From Ignavibacteriales bacterium (GTDB lineage Bacteria; Bacteroidota; Ignavibacteria; UBA10030), in the NCBI GenBank assembly GCA_016192345.1, contig JACPUH010000032.1, positions 1 to 33,054 of the forward strand: DNA of 33,054 nucleotides. Direction: 5' to 3'. The notes under the pieces were generated by a model. That model did not search any database, was not told the origin of the DNA, and was given only the letters and a program-made list of their open reading frames with translations. Numbering within the stretch: position 1 is the stretch's first letter; every line of letters starts with the position of its first letter. The translations under genes were made by a program, and so were the position numbers. Below are positions 7,891 to 17,338 of the stretch, piece by piece.

Positions 7891-10386
7891 ATGAGAGAAC
7901 TCAGACTTGCCGCGTTGTCGGTACTCTTTTGCTTCCACAGTGTCACTGCGGAGCCGAGAGATTCGCTTCGGCTGAACGAGCTGGAGTATTTCGAAGCTCG
8001 GGGACTCAACGTCCTTGTGTTCAGCAATTGGTACAACGATCTCTTCAGCGATTCCAAAATCAGCGGAGTCGAACTCATTCACCACGAAGTGCGAACGGCC
8101 ACGAATGGAGACGTCCGGATCGATCCCACGCCGGAGCAATGGGATCCGATTCCGCAATTTGTCGAACGAAGAATCGACAAAAACGCCGGTAGCATCGAGG
8201 CATTTCTGAAGTATCCTGCATACGATTTCGAATACTCCGTCAGGGTTGTCGCGGAGAATGATGGTGTGCTTCTCACCGTTCATCTTGAGAAACCACTCCC
8301 GAAAACGCTCGCCGGGAAAGCCGGATTCAACCTTGAATTCCTTCCATCGGCCTATTTCCGGAAGGCGTACCTCATGGACGGACGAAGCGGATTCTTCCCC
8401 CTTTACCCGGGGGGGCCGATGAAGCGGGAGGAATCCGGAATAGTAAATCCGGTTCCCGTCGCGTCTGGTACAACGCTTGTTCTTGCCCCGGAAGATCCTT
8501 TCCGGCGCGTTACCATCAGATCGAATTCCGGCGACCTCATGCTGTTTGACGGACGAAACAAGGCACAAAACGGCTGGTTTGTGGTCCGATCGCTCATTCC
8601 GTCCGGGAAATCCGGCACGGTCGTCGAATGGTTCCTCGCGGCCAACACCGTTTCAGGGTGGACGCGGCCCCCCATGATCGCACATTCACAGGTCGGCTAT
8701 CATCCCGACTGGAAGAAGGTCGCCGTCATCGAGCTCGACAAACGCGATCGTCCTCTTTCTCACGCTCGCCTGCTGAAGGTGAACACCGGGGGTGAACTCA
8801 AAGAAGTGTACACGTCGGATGTGCGTGTGTGGGGAACATATCTTCGCTCTGTCTATGCTCTGTTCGACTTTACGGCCGTGAAGGAAAAAGGCATCTATGT
8901 CATCGAATACGGCGATCAGCGAACGAACGCCATCAGGGTTGACACCGACATGTACAAGACCGCATGGCAGCCCACTCTTGATGTGTTCTTTCCCGTTCAG
9001 ATGGACCACATGTTCGTGAACGAGGCATACCGCGTCTGGCATGGAGCGTCCCACCTTGACGATGCATTGCAGGCGCCGGTCAACCACGAGCATTTCGACC
9101 TGTATGCGCAGGGCCCGACGACTGATACGCAATTCAAGCCGGGCGAACATATACCGGGATTAAATGTCGGCGGATGGTTTGACGCGGGCGACTATGATAT
9201 CCGGACGCAGTCGCAGTACGCAACCGTCCAGCACATGGTCCGGACCTGGGAAGCGTTTCGCCCCGAAAGAGACAATACGTTCATCGATCAGCGCACGCGG
9301 TATGTGGAACTTCACCATCCCGACGGAAAACCGGACCTCCTTCAGCAGATAGAGCACGGAACGTTTCAGCTCGTTGCACAGCACCGCGCGGTCGGTCACG
9401 CCATTCACGGCATCGTCGAGGCCCATCTTTCTCAATACACACATCTCGGTGACGCAGTCACCAAGACTGACAATCTGATCTTCAATCCGAACCTCGACAG
9501 TCTCGAGTCCGATGGATTCACAAGCGGGACGTTCGACGACCGGTGGGCATTCACGAGCAAGTCGAGCGCGTTAAACTTCGGATCTGCGGCGGCGATGGCG
9601 GCCGCGAGCCGTGCGCTCCGTGGATTCAACGACACACTGGCAGTGGAGTGTCTCTCGATCGCAACGAGGGTCTGGGATGAAGAGCACGGCCGTCAGCCGC
9701 ATCTCTTTCGTCATGGCAACACGACCGGCGGTCCCCTTGAAGACGAAGAACTGACCGCCGCGGTTGAGCTTCTGATTTCCACGAAAGGAAGCCAATACGC
9801 GAGAAGGATTGAAGAGTTGATGCCTCATATCGAGCGGAACTTCGACCGGACGGCCGCCCAAGCGGTGCGCGCCATCCCGTTCATGAGCCGGCAGTACGCA
9901 CGGAAGTTGGAACCTCTCGTCAGAGAGTACAAGAAACGGCTGGATGGACTCTCTCATGAGAACCCTTTCGGTGTTCCAATCTCAACGGGTGGTTGGGGCG
10001 GAAACGGCTGGGTTGTTGCGATGGCCAACACGAGTTATCTGCTGCACAAGGCGTTTCCGAAGATCATCGAACCGGAATACACCCTGAGAGGGTTGGAGTA
10101 CCTTCACGGCTGTCATCCTGCTTCCGCTGTTTCGTTTGTTTCGGGTGTGGGAGCCGATTCAAAGACGGTCGCCTACGGCTCGAACCGGGCCGATTATTCC
10201 TTCATTGCAGGCGGGGTCGTTCCGGGCATTCTCATCATCAAGCCGGATTTTCCGGAGAACAAGGAAGACTGGCCGTTCCTGTGGGGTGAGAACGAATACG
10301 TCATCGGAATTGCCGCTGCCTATCTGTTTCTTATTCACGCGGCCGATGACTTGTTGAATGCCACGCCGCAAGGTGACTCTCGATGA
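7891..10386 (+). CDS. Divergent GH9-family glycoside hydrolase with extra N-terminal domain
   Basis: An exported 831-residue protein. The start at 7891 gives a signal peptide ending SVTA|E with GGAG upstream; longer starts overlap or nearly abut the GH67 stop. Residues ~25-255 form a beta-rich domain I do not recognise. Residues ~262-350 look like the cellulase N-terminal Ig-like domain (IAHSQVGYHPDWKKVAV opening). The catalytic (alpha/alpha)6 region starts near 355 and has the GH9 GGWFDAGDYD motif (Asp431, Asp434) and a terminal Glu802 in WGENEYVIG. The usual HxR motif before the C-terminal aspartate/glutamate block is not apparent: the corresponding stretch reads VAYGSNRADYSF. Substrate is uncertain; GH9 members cleave beta-1,4-glucans, but the setting suggests xylan, mixed-linkage glucan or hemicellulose oligosaccharides. 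The stop overlaps a spurious ATG of the next frame. Confidence 0.82.
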   Translation: MRELRLAALSVLFCFHSVTAEPRDSLRLNELEYFEARGLNVLVFSNWYNDLFSDSKISGVELIHHEVRTATNGDVRIDPTPEQWDPIPQFVERRIDKNAGSIEAFLKYPAYDFEYSVRVVAENDGVLLTVHLEKPLPKTLAGKAGFNLEFLPSAYFRKAYLMDGRSGFFPLYPGGPMKREESGIVNPVPVASGTTLVLAPEDPFRRVTIRSNSGDLMLFDGRNKAQNGWFVVRSLIPSGKSGTVVEWFLAANTVSGWTRPPMIAHSQVGYHPDWKKVAVIELDKRDRPLSHARLLKVNTGGELKEVYTSDVRVWGTYLRSVYALFDFTAVKEKGIYVIEYGDQRTNAIRVDTDMYKTAWQPTLDVFFPVQMDHMFVNEAYRVWHGASHLDDALQAPVNHEHFDLYAQGPTTDTQFKPGEHIPGLNVGGWFDAGDYDIRTQSQYATVQHMVRTWEAFRPERDNTFIDQRTRYVELHHPDGKPDLLQQIEHGTFQLVAQHRAVGHAIHGIVEAHLSQYTHLGDAVTKTDNLIFNPNLDSLESDGFTSGTFDDRWAFTSKSSALNFGSAAAMAAASRALRGFNDTLAVECLSIATRVWDEEHGRQPHLFRHGNTTGGPLEDEELTAAVELLISTKGSQYARRIEELMPHIERNFDRTAAQAVRAIPFMSRQYARKLEPLVREYKKRLDGLSHENPFGVPISTGGWGGNGWVVAMANTSYLLHKAFPKIIEPEYTLRGLEYLHGCHPASAVSFVSGVGADSKTVAYGSNRADYSFIAGGVVPGILIIKPDFPENKEDWPFLWGENEYVIGIAAAYLFLIHAADDLLNATPQGDSR

Positions 10387-10412
10387 ATGACGCGGCAAGC
10401 GATCAATACAAG

Positions 10413-10417
10413 AGGAG
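10413..10417 (+). promoter_or_regulatory. Shine-Dalgarno site for second GH10
   Basis: AGGAG lies 7 bases before the ATG at 10425. It selects that start over the ATG at 10383, which overlaps the GH9 stop but has no comparable ribosome site. Confidence 0.7.
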
Positions 10418-10424
10418 AAAAACC

Positions 10425-11558
10425 ATGAATCCATGGATTCCTAGCGCTGCTTTTTCCGTGGCGGTTATGATCTCAGGTTTCGGACCGCAAACGGAAAAAG
10501 CCGATCAACCAATATTGAAAGATGCTTTCGGAACTCATTTTCTCATCGGCGGCGCTCTGAACGATGATGTTGTGGCTGGAAAGGATCCCGATGCAGCCCT
10601 TCTCGTTCAAAACCAGTTCAATACCATAACACCGGAAAATGTGATGAAGTGGGCGCTGATCCATCCCGAGCCGGCCCGGTACGATTTCGACGCGTCGGAC
10701 CGCCTTGTGGCGTTCGGGCGGAAGAATACCATGGTTGTCATCGGCCATACACTGGTGTGGCACAATCAGACTCCGGGGTGGGTGTTTGAGGACGGTAACG
10801 GCAAGCCACTGGATCGCGAGACGCTGCTGGAAAGAATGCGGGACCATATTCACACCATCGTCGGTCGATACAAAGGGACCGTGCAAGGCTGGGATGTGGT
10901 GAATGAAGCGCTGGATGAGGACGGCTCGCTGCGTCAAGCCCCCTGGATGAAGATCATCGGCGAAGACTATATCGCTAGGGCATTTCAGTTCGCGCACGAA
11001 GCCGACCCGGAAGCCGAATTATACTACAATGACTTTTCGCTGGAGAACGAACCGAAGCGTAACGGCGCCTTGGCCCTGGTCAGGAAACTCCAGTCTCAAA
11101 AGATTCGGATCACCGGTGTGGGGTTACAGGGGCACTACAAAATGGATTGGCCCTCGCCGATGCAGGTGCAGACGACCATCGAGGCGTTTGCAGGGTTGGG
11201 CATGAAGGTGATGATCACCGAACTCGACATGGATGTTTTGCCCGATCCCACAGGGCACCAGGGTGCCGACCTTTCCATCCGGGCGGAGAGGCGCGAGGAA
11301 CTTGACCCGTACACCGGAGAATTGCCGGACTCGCTTCAGTTCGCGCTTGCGGAGCGCTATGCCGAATTGTTTCGTGTGTTTGTCGGTCAATCCGATAAAC
11401 TCTCGCGTGTCACTTTCTGGGGCGTGTATGACAAGACGAGCTGGCTGAACAACTGGCCGGTCCGTGGGCGGACAAACCATCCGCTGCTTTTTGATCGGAA
11501 CTACCGGCCCAAACCGGCATTTCTTGCGGTGATAAAGACGGGCACCAGAGAGAAATAG
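10425..11558 (+). CDS. GH10 endo-beta-1,4-xylanase (second copy)
   Basis: Single-domain GH10 xylanase of 377 residues. The start at 10425 is set by a strong AGGAG. The N-terminus is hydrophobic but lacks an early positive charge, so the export signal is weak. The GH10 hallmarks are complete: NTITPENVMKW, HTLVWH (His108-His113), acid/base Glu161 in WDVVNEALDEDG, GVGLQGHY, and nucleophile Glu266 in MITELDMD. Unlike the first GH10 it keeps the canonical HTLVWH motif and has no sorting domain. That suggests a division of labour: this copy on oligosaccharides inside the envelope, the first copy on polymer at the surface. It sits between GH9 and GH115 in the same strand-coherent run. Confidence 0.95.
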   Translation: MNPWIPSAAFSVAVMISGFGPQTEKADQPILKDAFGTHFLIGGALNDDVVAGKDPDAALLVQNQFNTITPENVMKWALIHPEPARYDFDASDRLVAFGRKNTMVVIGHTLVWHNQTPGWVFEDGNGKPLDRETLLERMRDHIHTIVGRYKGTVQGWDVVNEALDEDGSLRQAPWMKIIGEDYIARAFQFAHEADPEAELYYNDFSLENEPKRNGALALVRKLQSQKIRITGVGLQGHYKMDWPSPMQVQTTIEAFAGLGMKVMITELDMDVLPDPTGHQGADLSIRAERREELDPYTGELPDSLQFALAERYAELFRVFVGQSDKLSRVTFWGVYDKTSWLNNWPVRGRTNHPLLFDRNYRPKPAFLAVIKTGTREK

Positions 11559-11610
11559 AGATCATCATTCATTTCCATCCATGAGATAAGAATTTCGAGG
11601 TCGATCCAGC

Positions 11611-14529
11611 ATGAGCCGCGTTCTCCTCTCTGTCGTTCTTGCATTCGCCGTCTGTGTACCTTCCCTTTCCGCGACGGCACGAAGCACAGGGAACTACATC
11701 TCCTTCCGGATGGAAAAGGGGGCATTCCCGCTCTCATCCGGGGGAACATCTACGCCGCTCCACGTGGGCCCGAATGACTACCCCGGAATTCTGCGTGTCG
11801 CAAAACATCTTCAGGCCGACATTGCACGCGTGACGAATGCGAAGCCCGCGCTTTCCACGGACGAAATTCCCGCAGCGGTGGCAGTAGTGCTGTTAGGGAC
11901 GAGCGGGAGGAGTCCCATAATCGACCAATTGGTGCGGGAGAGGAAGTTGGACGTGTCGGACATCGCCGGGAAGTGGGAAACGTTTCTCCTGCAGGTGGTT
12001 GAGAAACCTCTTCCAAATGTTGACCGTGCGTTGGTCATCGCTGGAAGCGACAAGAGGGGGACGATCTTCGGTATGTATGATCTTGCCTCAAAGATCGGCG
12101 TCTCGCCGTGGCACTACTGGGCCGATGTCCCGGTGCCGCTGCGCCCGGATGTCTACGTACTGCCCGGGCGGCACACGGAGGGAGAGCCAAAGGTAAAATA
12201 CCGGGGCATCTTTATCAACGATGAAAACCCGGCGCTCTTTGGATGGGTCAACAAAACGTTCGGTGGATTCAACCATCGTTTTTATGAAACGGTGTTCGAT
12301 CTGATCCTAAGGATGAAAGGAAACTTTCTTTGGCCTGCCATGTGGGGCAAGGCGTTTTACGACGATGATCCGGTCAATCCGCAACTGGCTGACGAGTATG
12401 GCATCGTGATCGGCACATCACACCACGAGCCGATGATGCGGGCGCATGTAGAGTGGGAACGGTATGGCAAAGGTCCCTGGAACTATGCAAAAAATGAAAG
12501 CATGCTGAAAGAATTTTGGAGGGAAGGGATCAGGAGGATGGGGTCCCGTGAAGGCATCGTGACCCTCGCCATGCGTGGGGATGGTGACGAACCCATGAGC
12601 GCGGAAGCGGATATTGCGCTGCTGGAACGGATCGTCAAGGATCAACGGCAGGTCCTTGCGGAGGTAACGGGGAAGGACGTGAGAACGGTCCCGCAGGTCT
12701 GGGCGCTCTATAAAGAGGTGCAGGACTATTACGATAAGGGCATGCGAACACCGGACGACGTCACGTTGCTCTTGTGCGACGACAACTGGGGAAACATACG
12801 CCGTCTTCCCAAACTGACCGACCCGCCGCACCCCGGGGGCTACGGAATCTATTACCACTTTGACTTTGTCGGCGGGCCGAGAAACTATAAATGGCTGAAC
12901 ACAACCCAGATTGAACGCGTCTGGGAACAGATGCATCTCGCATACAGCTATGGAGCAGATCGGATTTGGATCGTGAACGTTGGGGACATCAAGCCCATGG
13001 AGTTTCCGACGGAGTTCTTTCTGGACTACGCCTGGAATCCTGAGCAATGGCCCCTGGAGCGGCTGCCGGACTATTCACGACTCTGGGCAGAGCGCCAATT
13101 CGGGGCCGAGTATGCCCTGGAAATTGCCGCGATCCTCGACGCTTATACAAAATATAACTCCCGCCGGAAACCGGAGATGCTCTCACCACAGACATACAGT
13201 CTGTTCCATTACCGTGAGGCGAAAACGGTCATCGATGATTATGACTCATTGGTCGTGAGAGCCCAACGAATCTCCAGTGCCCTTGCTCCAGAGTACCGGG
13301 ATGCGTTCTTTCAACTCGTTCTCCATCCCGTTCTGGCTTCCTCCAATCTTCACGCATTGTACCATGCGGTGGCAAAGAACAGGCTCTATGCAGAACAGGG
13401 TCGTGCCTCGACCAACAGTCAGGCTGAACAGGCGCGGTCTCTGTACCTGAAGGATTCGTTGATTTCCCTTTCCTACAATAAGATCATCGCCAACGGCAAA
13501 TGGGTGCACATGATGGATCAAACACACATCGGGTACACCTCATGGCAGCAGCCGGATGCTGACATCATGCCGGATGTCAGGGAAATCAACCTGCCGGCGG
13601 CCGCGGGCATGGGGGTTATGATCGAAGGATCGGAACGCTGGTGGCCTCTCGAGAAGGGGGATGCCGTTCTACCGGAATTCGATCCGTACCATCGTCAGAT
13701 GTACTATCTCGAGATCTTCAACCGCGGGCGAGCGTCGTTCGAATATGCCGCTGAACCTGCCGAGCCGTGGGTCCGGATCGACCGCAAGTACGGCACGGTG
13801 GAAACGGAGTCTCGTCTCAGCGTGGAGATCGATTGGGAAAAAGCTCCGGCCGGTCGGCATCGCATTCCCATCACCATTACCGGTCCGGGAAACACCCGTG
13901 TCGTGGTCTACGCCGTCGTCCACAATCCTGCAACTCCAAAGCCGGATCAGGTGCGCGGATTTGTTGAGAGCAACGGCTCTATCTCCATGGAAGCCATGAA
14001 TTTCACGCGGGCGGTGAATTCAGAATACGCGGCGTGGAAACGAATACCGAATCTTGGTCGTAGCGGCTCGGCGATGACACCGTTTCCGGTCACGGCCCCC
14101 TCTCAACTTCCCGTCGCGCATGGGGGCACTCCCCACCTGGAGTATCGCATACATCTCTTCACTTCTGGTGAGGTCAAAGTCCATGCCCTTCTCTCTCCCA
14201 CGCAGAATTTTCAAAATTCCGATGGACTGCGGTACGCCATCTCTGTCGACGGGGAAGCACCACAGATCATCAATATTCACGAAGGGGAAACAGTCCCTGA
14301 TTGGCGCTATCCACAGTGGTGGAACCAGGCCGTGAGCAACAACATTCGGATCAAGACCTCACGGCACTCTATCGACAAACCCGGAGAGCATGTTCTGAAG
14401 GTGTGGATGGTTGATCCCGGTGTCGTTTTGCAGAAACTCGTCCTGGAAACGTCGGGCATGAAGCCGAGCTATCTTGGTCCGCCCGAGAGCTACCGGGGTG
14501 TTAAGGAAAGAGGCAATTCCTCGCAATGA
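11611..14529 (+). CDS. GH115 alpha-glucuronidase
   Basis: Removes (4-O-methyl)-glucuronic acid from both internal and terminal xylose residues of glucuronoxylan. The 972-residue length matches the family. After a signal peptide (MSRVLLSVVL..., cut near SLSATA) come the GH115 landmarks: FINDENPAL (Glu205), FNHRFYETVFDLILRMKGNF (220-239), SHHEPMMRA (270-278), MRGDGDEPM (321-329), ALYKEVQDYY (Glu369), LCDDNWGNIRRLP (388-400). Glu205 and Glu369 correspond, from memory, to proposed catalytic glutamates Glu206 and Glu375 of BoAgu115A. The C-terminal ~170 residues form the extra beta domain typical of GH115. A GAGG lies upstream of ATG 11611. Its stop codon overlaps the GH43 start by 4 bases, so the two are translationally coupled. 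Confidence 0.95.
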   Translation: MSRVLLSVVLAFAVCVPSLSATARSTGNYISFRMEKGAFPLSSGGTSTPLHVGPNDYPGILRVAKHLQADIARVTNAKPALSTDEIPAAVAVVLLGTSGRSPIIDQLVRERKLDVSDIAGKWETFLLQVVEKPLPNVDRALVIAGSDKRGTIFGMYDLASKIGVSPWHYWADVPVPLRPDVYVLPGRHTEGEPKVKYRGIFINDENPALFGWVNKTFGGFNHRFYETVFDLILRMKGNFLWPAMWGKAFYDDDPVNPQLADEYGIVIGTSHHEPMMRAHVEWERYGKGPWNYAKNESMLKEFWREGIRRMGSREGIVTLAMRGDGDEPMSAEADIALLERIVKDQRQVLAEVTGKDVRTVPQVWALYKEVQDYYDKGMRTPDDVTLLLCDDNWGNIRRLPKLTDPPHPGGYGIYYHFDFVGGPRNYKWLNTTQIERVWEQMHLAYSYGADRIWIVNVGDIKPMEFPTEFFLDYAWNPEQWPLERLPDYSRLWAERQFGAEYALEIAAILDAYTKYNSRRKPEMLSPQTYSLFHYREAKTVIDDYDSLVVRAQRISSALAPEYRDAFFQLVLHPVLASSNLHALYHAVAKNRLYAEQGRASTNSQAEQARSLYLKDSLISLSYNKIIANGKWVHMMDQTHIGYTSWQQPDADIMPDVREINLPAAAGMGVMIEGSERWWPLEKGDAVLPEFDPYHRQMYYLEIFNRGRASFEYAAEPAEPWVRIDRKYGTVETESRLSVEIDWEKAPAGRHRIPITITGPGNTRVVVYAVVHNPATPKPDQVRGFVESNGSISMEAMNFTRAVNSEYAAWKRIPNLGRSGSAMTPFPVTAPSQLPVAHGGTPHLEYRIHLFTSGEVKVHALLSPTQNFQNSDGLRYAISVDGEAPQIINIHEGETVPDWRYPQWWNQAVSNNIRIKTSRHSIDKPGEHVLKVWMVDPGVVLQKLVLETSGMKPSYLGPPESYRGVKERGNSSQ

Positions 14530-16235
14530 AACGCCCGCTCATGATCGTGGTTGTGATGCTTCTTTGTCTCACGGTCCTCTCATGCAACAAGACAGAGGAG
14601 AGCTTCACCAACCCCATCCTTGCCGGTTTCTACCCCGACCCGAGCATCTGCAGGGTTGGGGGGGATTACTATCTTGTCGTTTCTTCGTTTGCGTATTTCC
14701 CCGGCATCCCTGTTTTTCACAGTACCGACCTCGTGAACTGGAAACAGATCGGCGCGGTCCTTGACCGCCCTGAGCAAATGGATGCAAGGGGACTCGGAGT
14801 CTCGCGCGGAATCTTCGCCCCGTCCATACGATACCATAACGGACTGTTCTACGTCACGTGCACGCTTGTCGATAAGGGGGGGAATTTCGTTGCCACGGCC
14901 ACGAACCCGGCGGGCCCATGGTCCAGCCCGGTCTGGATTCCGGAAATCAATGGCATCGATCCGTCTCCCTATTTCGATGACGATGGCAAAGCCTATATCA
15001 TCTACAACAGTATTCCCCCAGACGATAAGCCGCTGTATGATGGACACCGGACGATTCGAATGTACGAATTCGATATCAAGACCATGAAAGTGGTCGGCGA
15101 AGAGCGGCTCATTGTCAACGGTGGCGTCGACCTTAGCAAGAAGCCGATTTGGATCGAGGCGCCGCATATTTTCAAGAAGGATGGATACTATTATCTTATC
15201 TGTGCCGAGGGGGGAACAGCCGACCAGCACTCGGAGGTTGTGTTCAGGAGCAACGATGTGTGGGGACCGTATGATCCGTATGAAAAAAATCCTATTTTGA
15301 CTCAGCGCCATTTGGACATCGGCCGGAAATTCCCTGTGACCACCGCCGGCCATGCGGATTTCGTCGAAACGGAATCGGGTGAGTGGTGGGCGGTGTTCCT
15401 CGGATGCCGGCCGTACGAACTGGTCACCGCCTGGGGGGAGGAATATTTCAACACGGGACGCGAGACATTTCTGGCCCCGGTCCGATGGATGGACGGGTGG
15501 CCTGTGATCAATCCGGATTCCGGGGCAGTTCAGTACCGGTATCCCTTGCCGGTGAAGGCGGCAAGCAGGAAGTCGAAAATACCCTTAAGCGGCAATTTCA
15601 CTTACCGCGACGAGTTCACCGCGGAGAAACTGAGCCCCAACTGGATTTTCTTGCGCACTCCGCACGAACCGTGGCACAGTCTCTCCGAACGCAAGGGGTC
15701 GCTGGCAATACGGCTGCGGCCGGAGACGGCTGCAGGGGACGGAAATCCCAGTTTTGTTGGTCACCGTCAGCAACACCTGCGCGGGTCGATGAGTGTCGCT
15801 CTTGATGTCACGCCGGCCGCCGAGCATGAGAAGGCGGGGTTGCTGGTATTCCAGAATGAAAAGCACTTCTATTTCTTGTGCAAGTCTCTCGAGGGGGAGA
15901 CCCCGGTGGTGCAACTCTATCGTTCTCCCGGGAATGGAAGCGACAACAATCAGATGGAATTGATCGCATCCCGAACCCTCTCGACCGTAAACGGACATCT
16001 CTCTTTGAAGGTCGAAGCCCTCGGGGCGGTCTACGCATTCTCATTTGGCGAGCGCCCCGGGGAGTGGAACCTGCTCCAGGACAACGTTGATGCCAGATTC
16101 CTGAGTACGAGAGTTGCGGGCGGGTTCGTCGGTTGCGTCATCGCCCTGTATGGAACCTCCGCCGGCAACCCCTCTCACACAACGGCGTACTTCGATTGGT
16201 TTGAATATGGTGGTGATGATGAAATGTATCGATAG
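14526..16235 (+). CDS. GH43-family beta-xylosidase/alpha-L-arabinofuranosidase, lipoprotein
   Basis: A 569-residue enzyme with a lipoprotein signal (TVLSC, lipid Cys20), so probably tethered to a membrane. The five-bladed propeller domain (about 27-330) shows the three GH43 acids: base Asp38 in GFYPDPS, modulator Asp145 in NGIDPSPYFDDDGK, and acid Glu211 in WIEAPHIFKKDG. The C-terminal half (about 355-569, starting FTYRDEFTAEKLSPNWIFL) is the concanavalin-like beta-sandwich found on GH43 xylosidases, which helps to shape the -1 site. It should release xylose, or arabinose, from xylo-oligosaccharides. The start overlaps the GH115 stop (ATGA). Only 36 bases separate it from the methyltransferase gene that begins the one-carbon module. 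Confidence 0.92.
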   Translation: MKRPLMIVVVMLLCLTVLSCNKTEESFTNPILAGFYPDPSICRVGGDYYLVVSSFAYFPGIPVFHSTDLVNWKQIGAVLDRPEQMDARGLGVSRGIFAPSIRYHNGLFYVTCTLVDKGGNFVATATNPAGPWSSPVWIPEINGIDPSPYFDDDGKAYIIYNSIPPDDKPLYDGHRTIRMYEFDIKTMKVVGEERLIVNGGVDLSKKPIWIEAPHIFKKDGYYYLICAEGGTADQHSEVVFRSNDVWGPYDPYEKNPILTQRHLDIGRKFPVTTAGHADFVETESGEWWAVFLGCRPYELVTAWGEEYFNTGRETFLAPVRWMDGWPVINPDSGAVQYRYPLPVKAASRKSKIPLSGNFTYRDEFTAEKLSPNWIFLRTPHEPWHSLSERKGSLAIRLRPETAAGDGNPSFVGHRQQHLRGSMSVALDVTPAAEHEKAGLLVFQNEKHFYFLCKSLEGETPVVQLYRSPGNGSDNNQMELIASRTLSTVNGHLSLKVEALGAVYAFSFGERPGEWNLLQDNVDARFLSTRVAGGFVGCVIALYGTSAGNPSHTTAYFDWFEYGGDDEMYR

Positions 16236-16260
16236 AAGGAGAAAAGAGATTATTCACCGA

Positions 16261-16266
16261 AGGAGG
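16261..16266 (+). promoter_or_regulatory. Consensus Shine-Dalgarno for the methyltransferase gene
   Basis: A full AGGAGG sits 5 bases before ATG 16272, within the 36-base gap after GH43. It fixes the start and implies efficient translation from the same message as the xylanase genes. No terminator-like hairpin is seen in the gap. Confidence 0.75.
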
Positions 16267-16271
16267 AATGG

Positions 16272-17327
16272 ATGAAACCGGAGCAATGGGAGACATTTAA
16301 AAAAGCGGCCCGGCTCGAGAAACTCGACAAGGTTCCGATGGCGTTGATCATCGACAGTCCATGGATCCCGGGATACCTCGGGCTGAACCATATGGACTAT
16401 TTTCTCGACCCCGAGCTCTGGTTCCGGTCCAACCTGAAAATTCACCAGGAGTATCCCGACATTATCTTCGTCCCTTCCTGGTGGATGGAATACGGCATGG
16501 CGGCAGAGCCATCAGTGTTGGGCGCGAAGATCAAATTCTGGCAGAATAACACGCCCAGCGAGTACCATACGCTGTACCGGCTCGAGGATATCGACAACTT
16601 CCCTGAGTACGATGTCGAAGCCGATGCCTTTATGGGCATGACTCTGCACCGGATTCGGATGCACCGGCAACGGATCCTGGATACGGGCGAGATTCTTCCC
16701 CTGGTGACGTCACGCGGTCCGCTCTGCACCGCGGGATTCGTCCGCGGGACGACGGATTTTATGATCGACCTGGTCGAGAATCCGGAAGGGGCTCACAAGC
16801 TGATCGACCGCTGCACGAACCTGGTTATTGACTGGCTGAAGGCGCAGCAGAAAGCCATGGGTGATACGGTCGAGGGGATCTTCATTCTTGATGATATCGT
16901 CGGATTCATCAATGAAGGGCATTACAAAGAATTTGCTCATCCTTATCTCACGAAAATCTGTGACGCCTTCCCCAAAGACTGGGTGAAGATTTATCACAAT
17001 GATGCTGAGATTGCGGCGTGCCTGGATTATTTGCCGGACTGTGGGTTCAACGTCCTCAATTGGGGAAAACAGACTGATATCGCAGAAGTGAAGTCGCGGG
17101 TCGGCAAGCGGATGTGCCTGATGGGCAACGTGAATCCGCTGGAAATCGGTGTGCGGGGGACGCCCGAGGAGGTCCGTCAAGCGACCCTGGAGGTTCTGGA
17201 TAAGAGTGGGGGAGAGGGGATTATCCTTTCCGTCGGCGGGGGGACCAGCCCCGGCATGCCACGGCAGAACATCGTGGCCATGCAGAAGGCGCTGGAGGAG
17301 TTCAACACCAAACGCGTTACCAACTAA
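16272..17327 (+). CDS. URO-D-superfamily methyltransferase, probable substrate:corrinoid methyltransferase (MT I) of an O-demethylase
   Basis: A 351-residue cytoplasmic protein of the uroporphyrinogen decarboxylase/MtaA-like fold. Members beside corrinoid proteins move methyl groups to cob(I)alamin; MtvB/MtoB-type O-demethylases belong to this group. The MtaA-type HxC...C zinc ligands are absent: the matching segment reads IYHNDAEI (His242) and the late GC is GGG (322-324). Asp207/Asp208, Glu220 and His242 lie near the spacing of the E-x14-E-x20-H zinc motif I recall for acetogen methyltransferases I, but not exactly. The next gene, 11 bases on, encodes the corrinoid protein, and a pterin methyltransferase and activator are nearby, so a heme-biosynthesis role is unlikely. 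The substrate is not shown by sequence. From the operon I infer 4-O-methylglucuronate or an oligosaccharide or acid derived from it; a methoxylated phenolic is the main alternative. Confidence 0.8.
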   Translation: MKPEQWETFKKAARLEKLDKVPMALIIDSPWIPGYLGLNHMDYFLDPELWFRSNLKIHQEYPDIIFVPSWWMEYGMAAEPSVLGAKIKFWQNNTPSEYHTLYRLEDIDNFPEYDVEADAFMGMTLHRIRMHRQRILDTGEILPLVTSRGPLCTAGFVRGTTDFMIDLVENPEGAHKLIDRCTNLVIDWLKAQQKAMGDTVEGIFILDDIVGFINEGHYKEFAHPYLTKICDAFPKDWVKIYHNDAEIAACLDYLPDCGFNVLNWGKQTDIAEVKSRVGKRMCLMGNVNPLEIGVRGTPEEVRQATLEVLDKSGGEGIILSVGGGTSPGMPRQNIVAMQKALEEFNTKRVTN

Positions 17328-17338
17328 AGGAATGCTCC

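Noticed and set aside
16272..17327. Reading this gene as uroporphyrinogen decarboxylase of heme synthesis (hemE)
   Set aside because: It is followed 11 bases later by a corrinoid protein and sits with MT II, MTHFR and a RACo-like gene; no heme genes are near.
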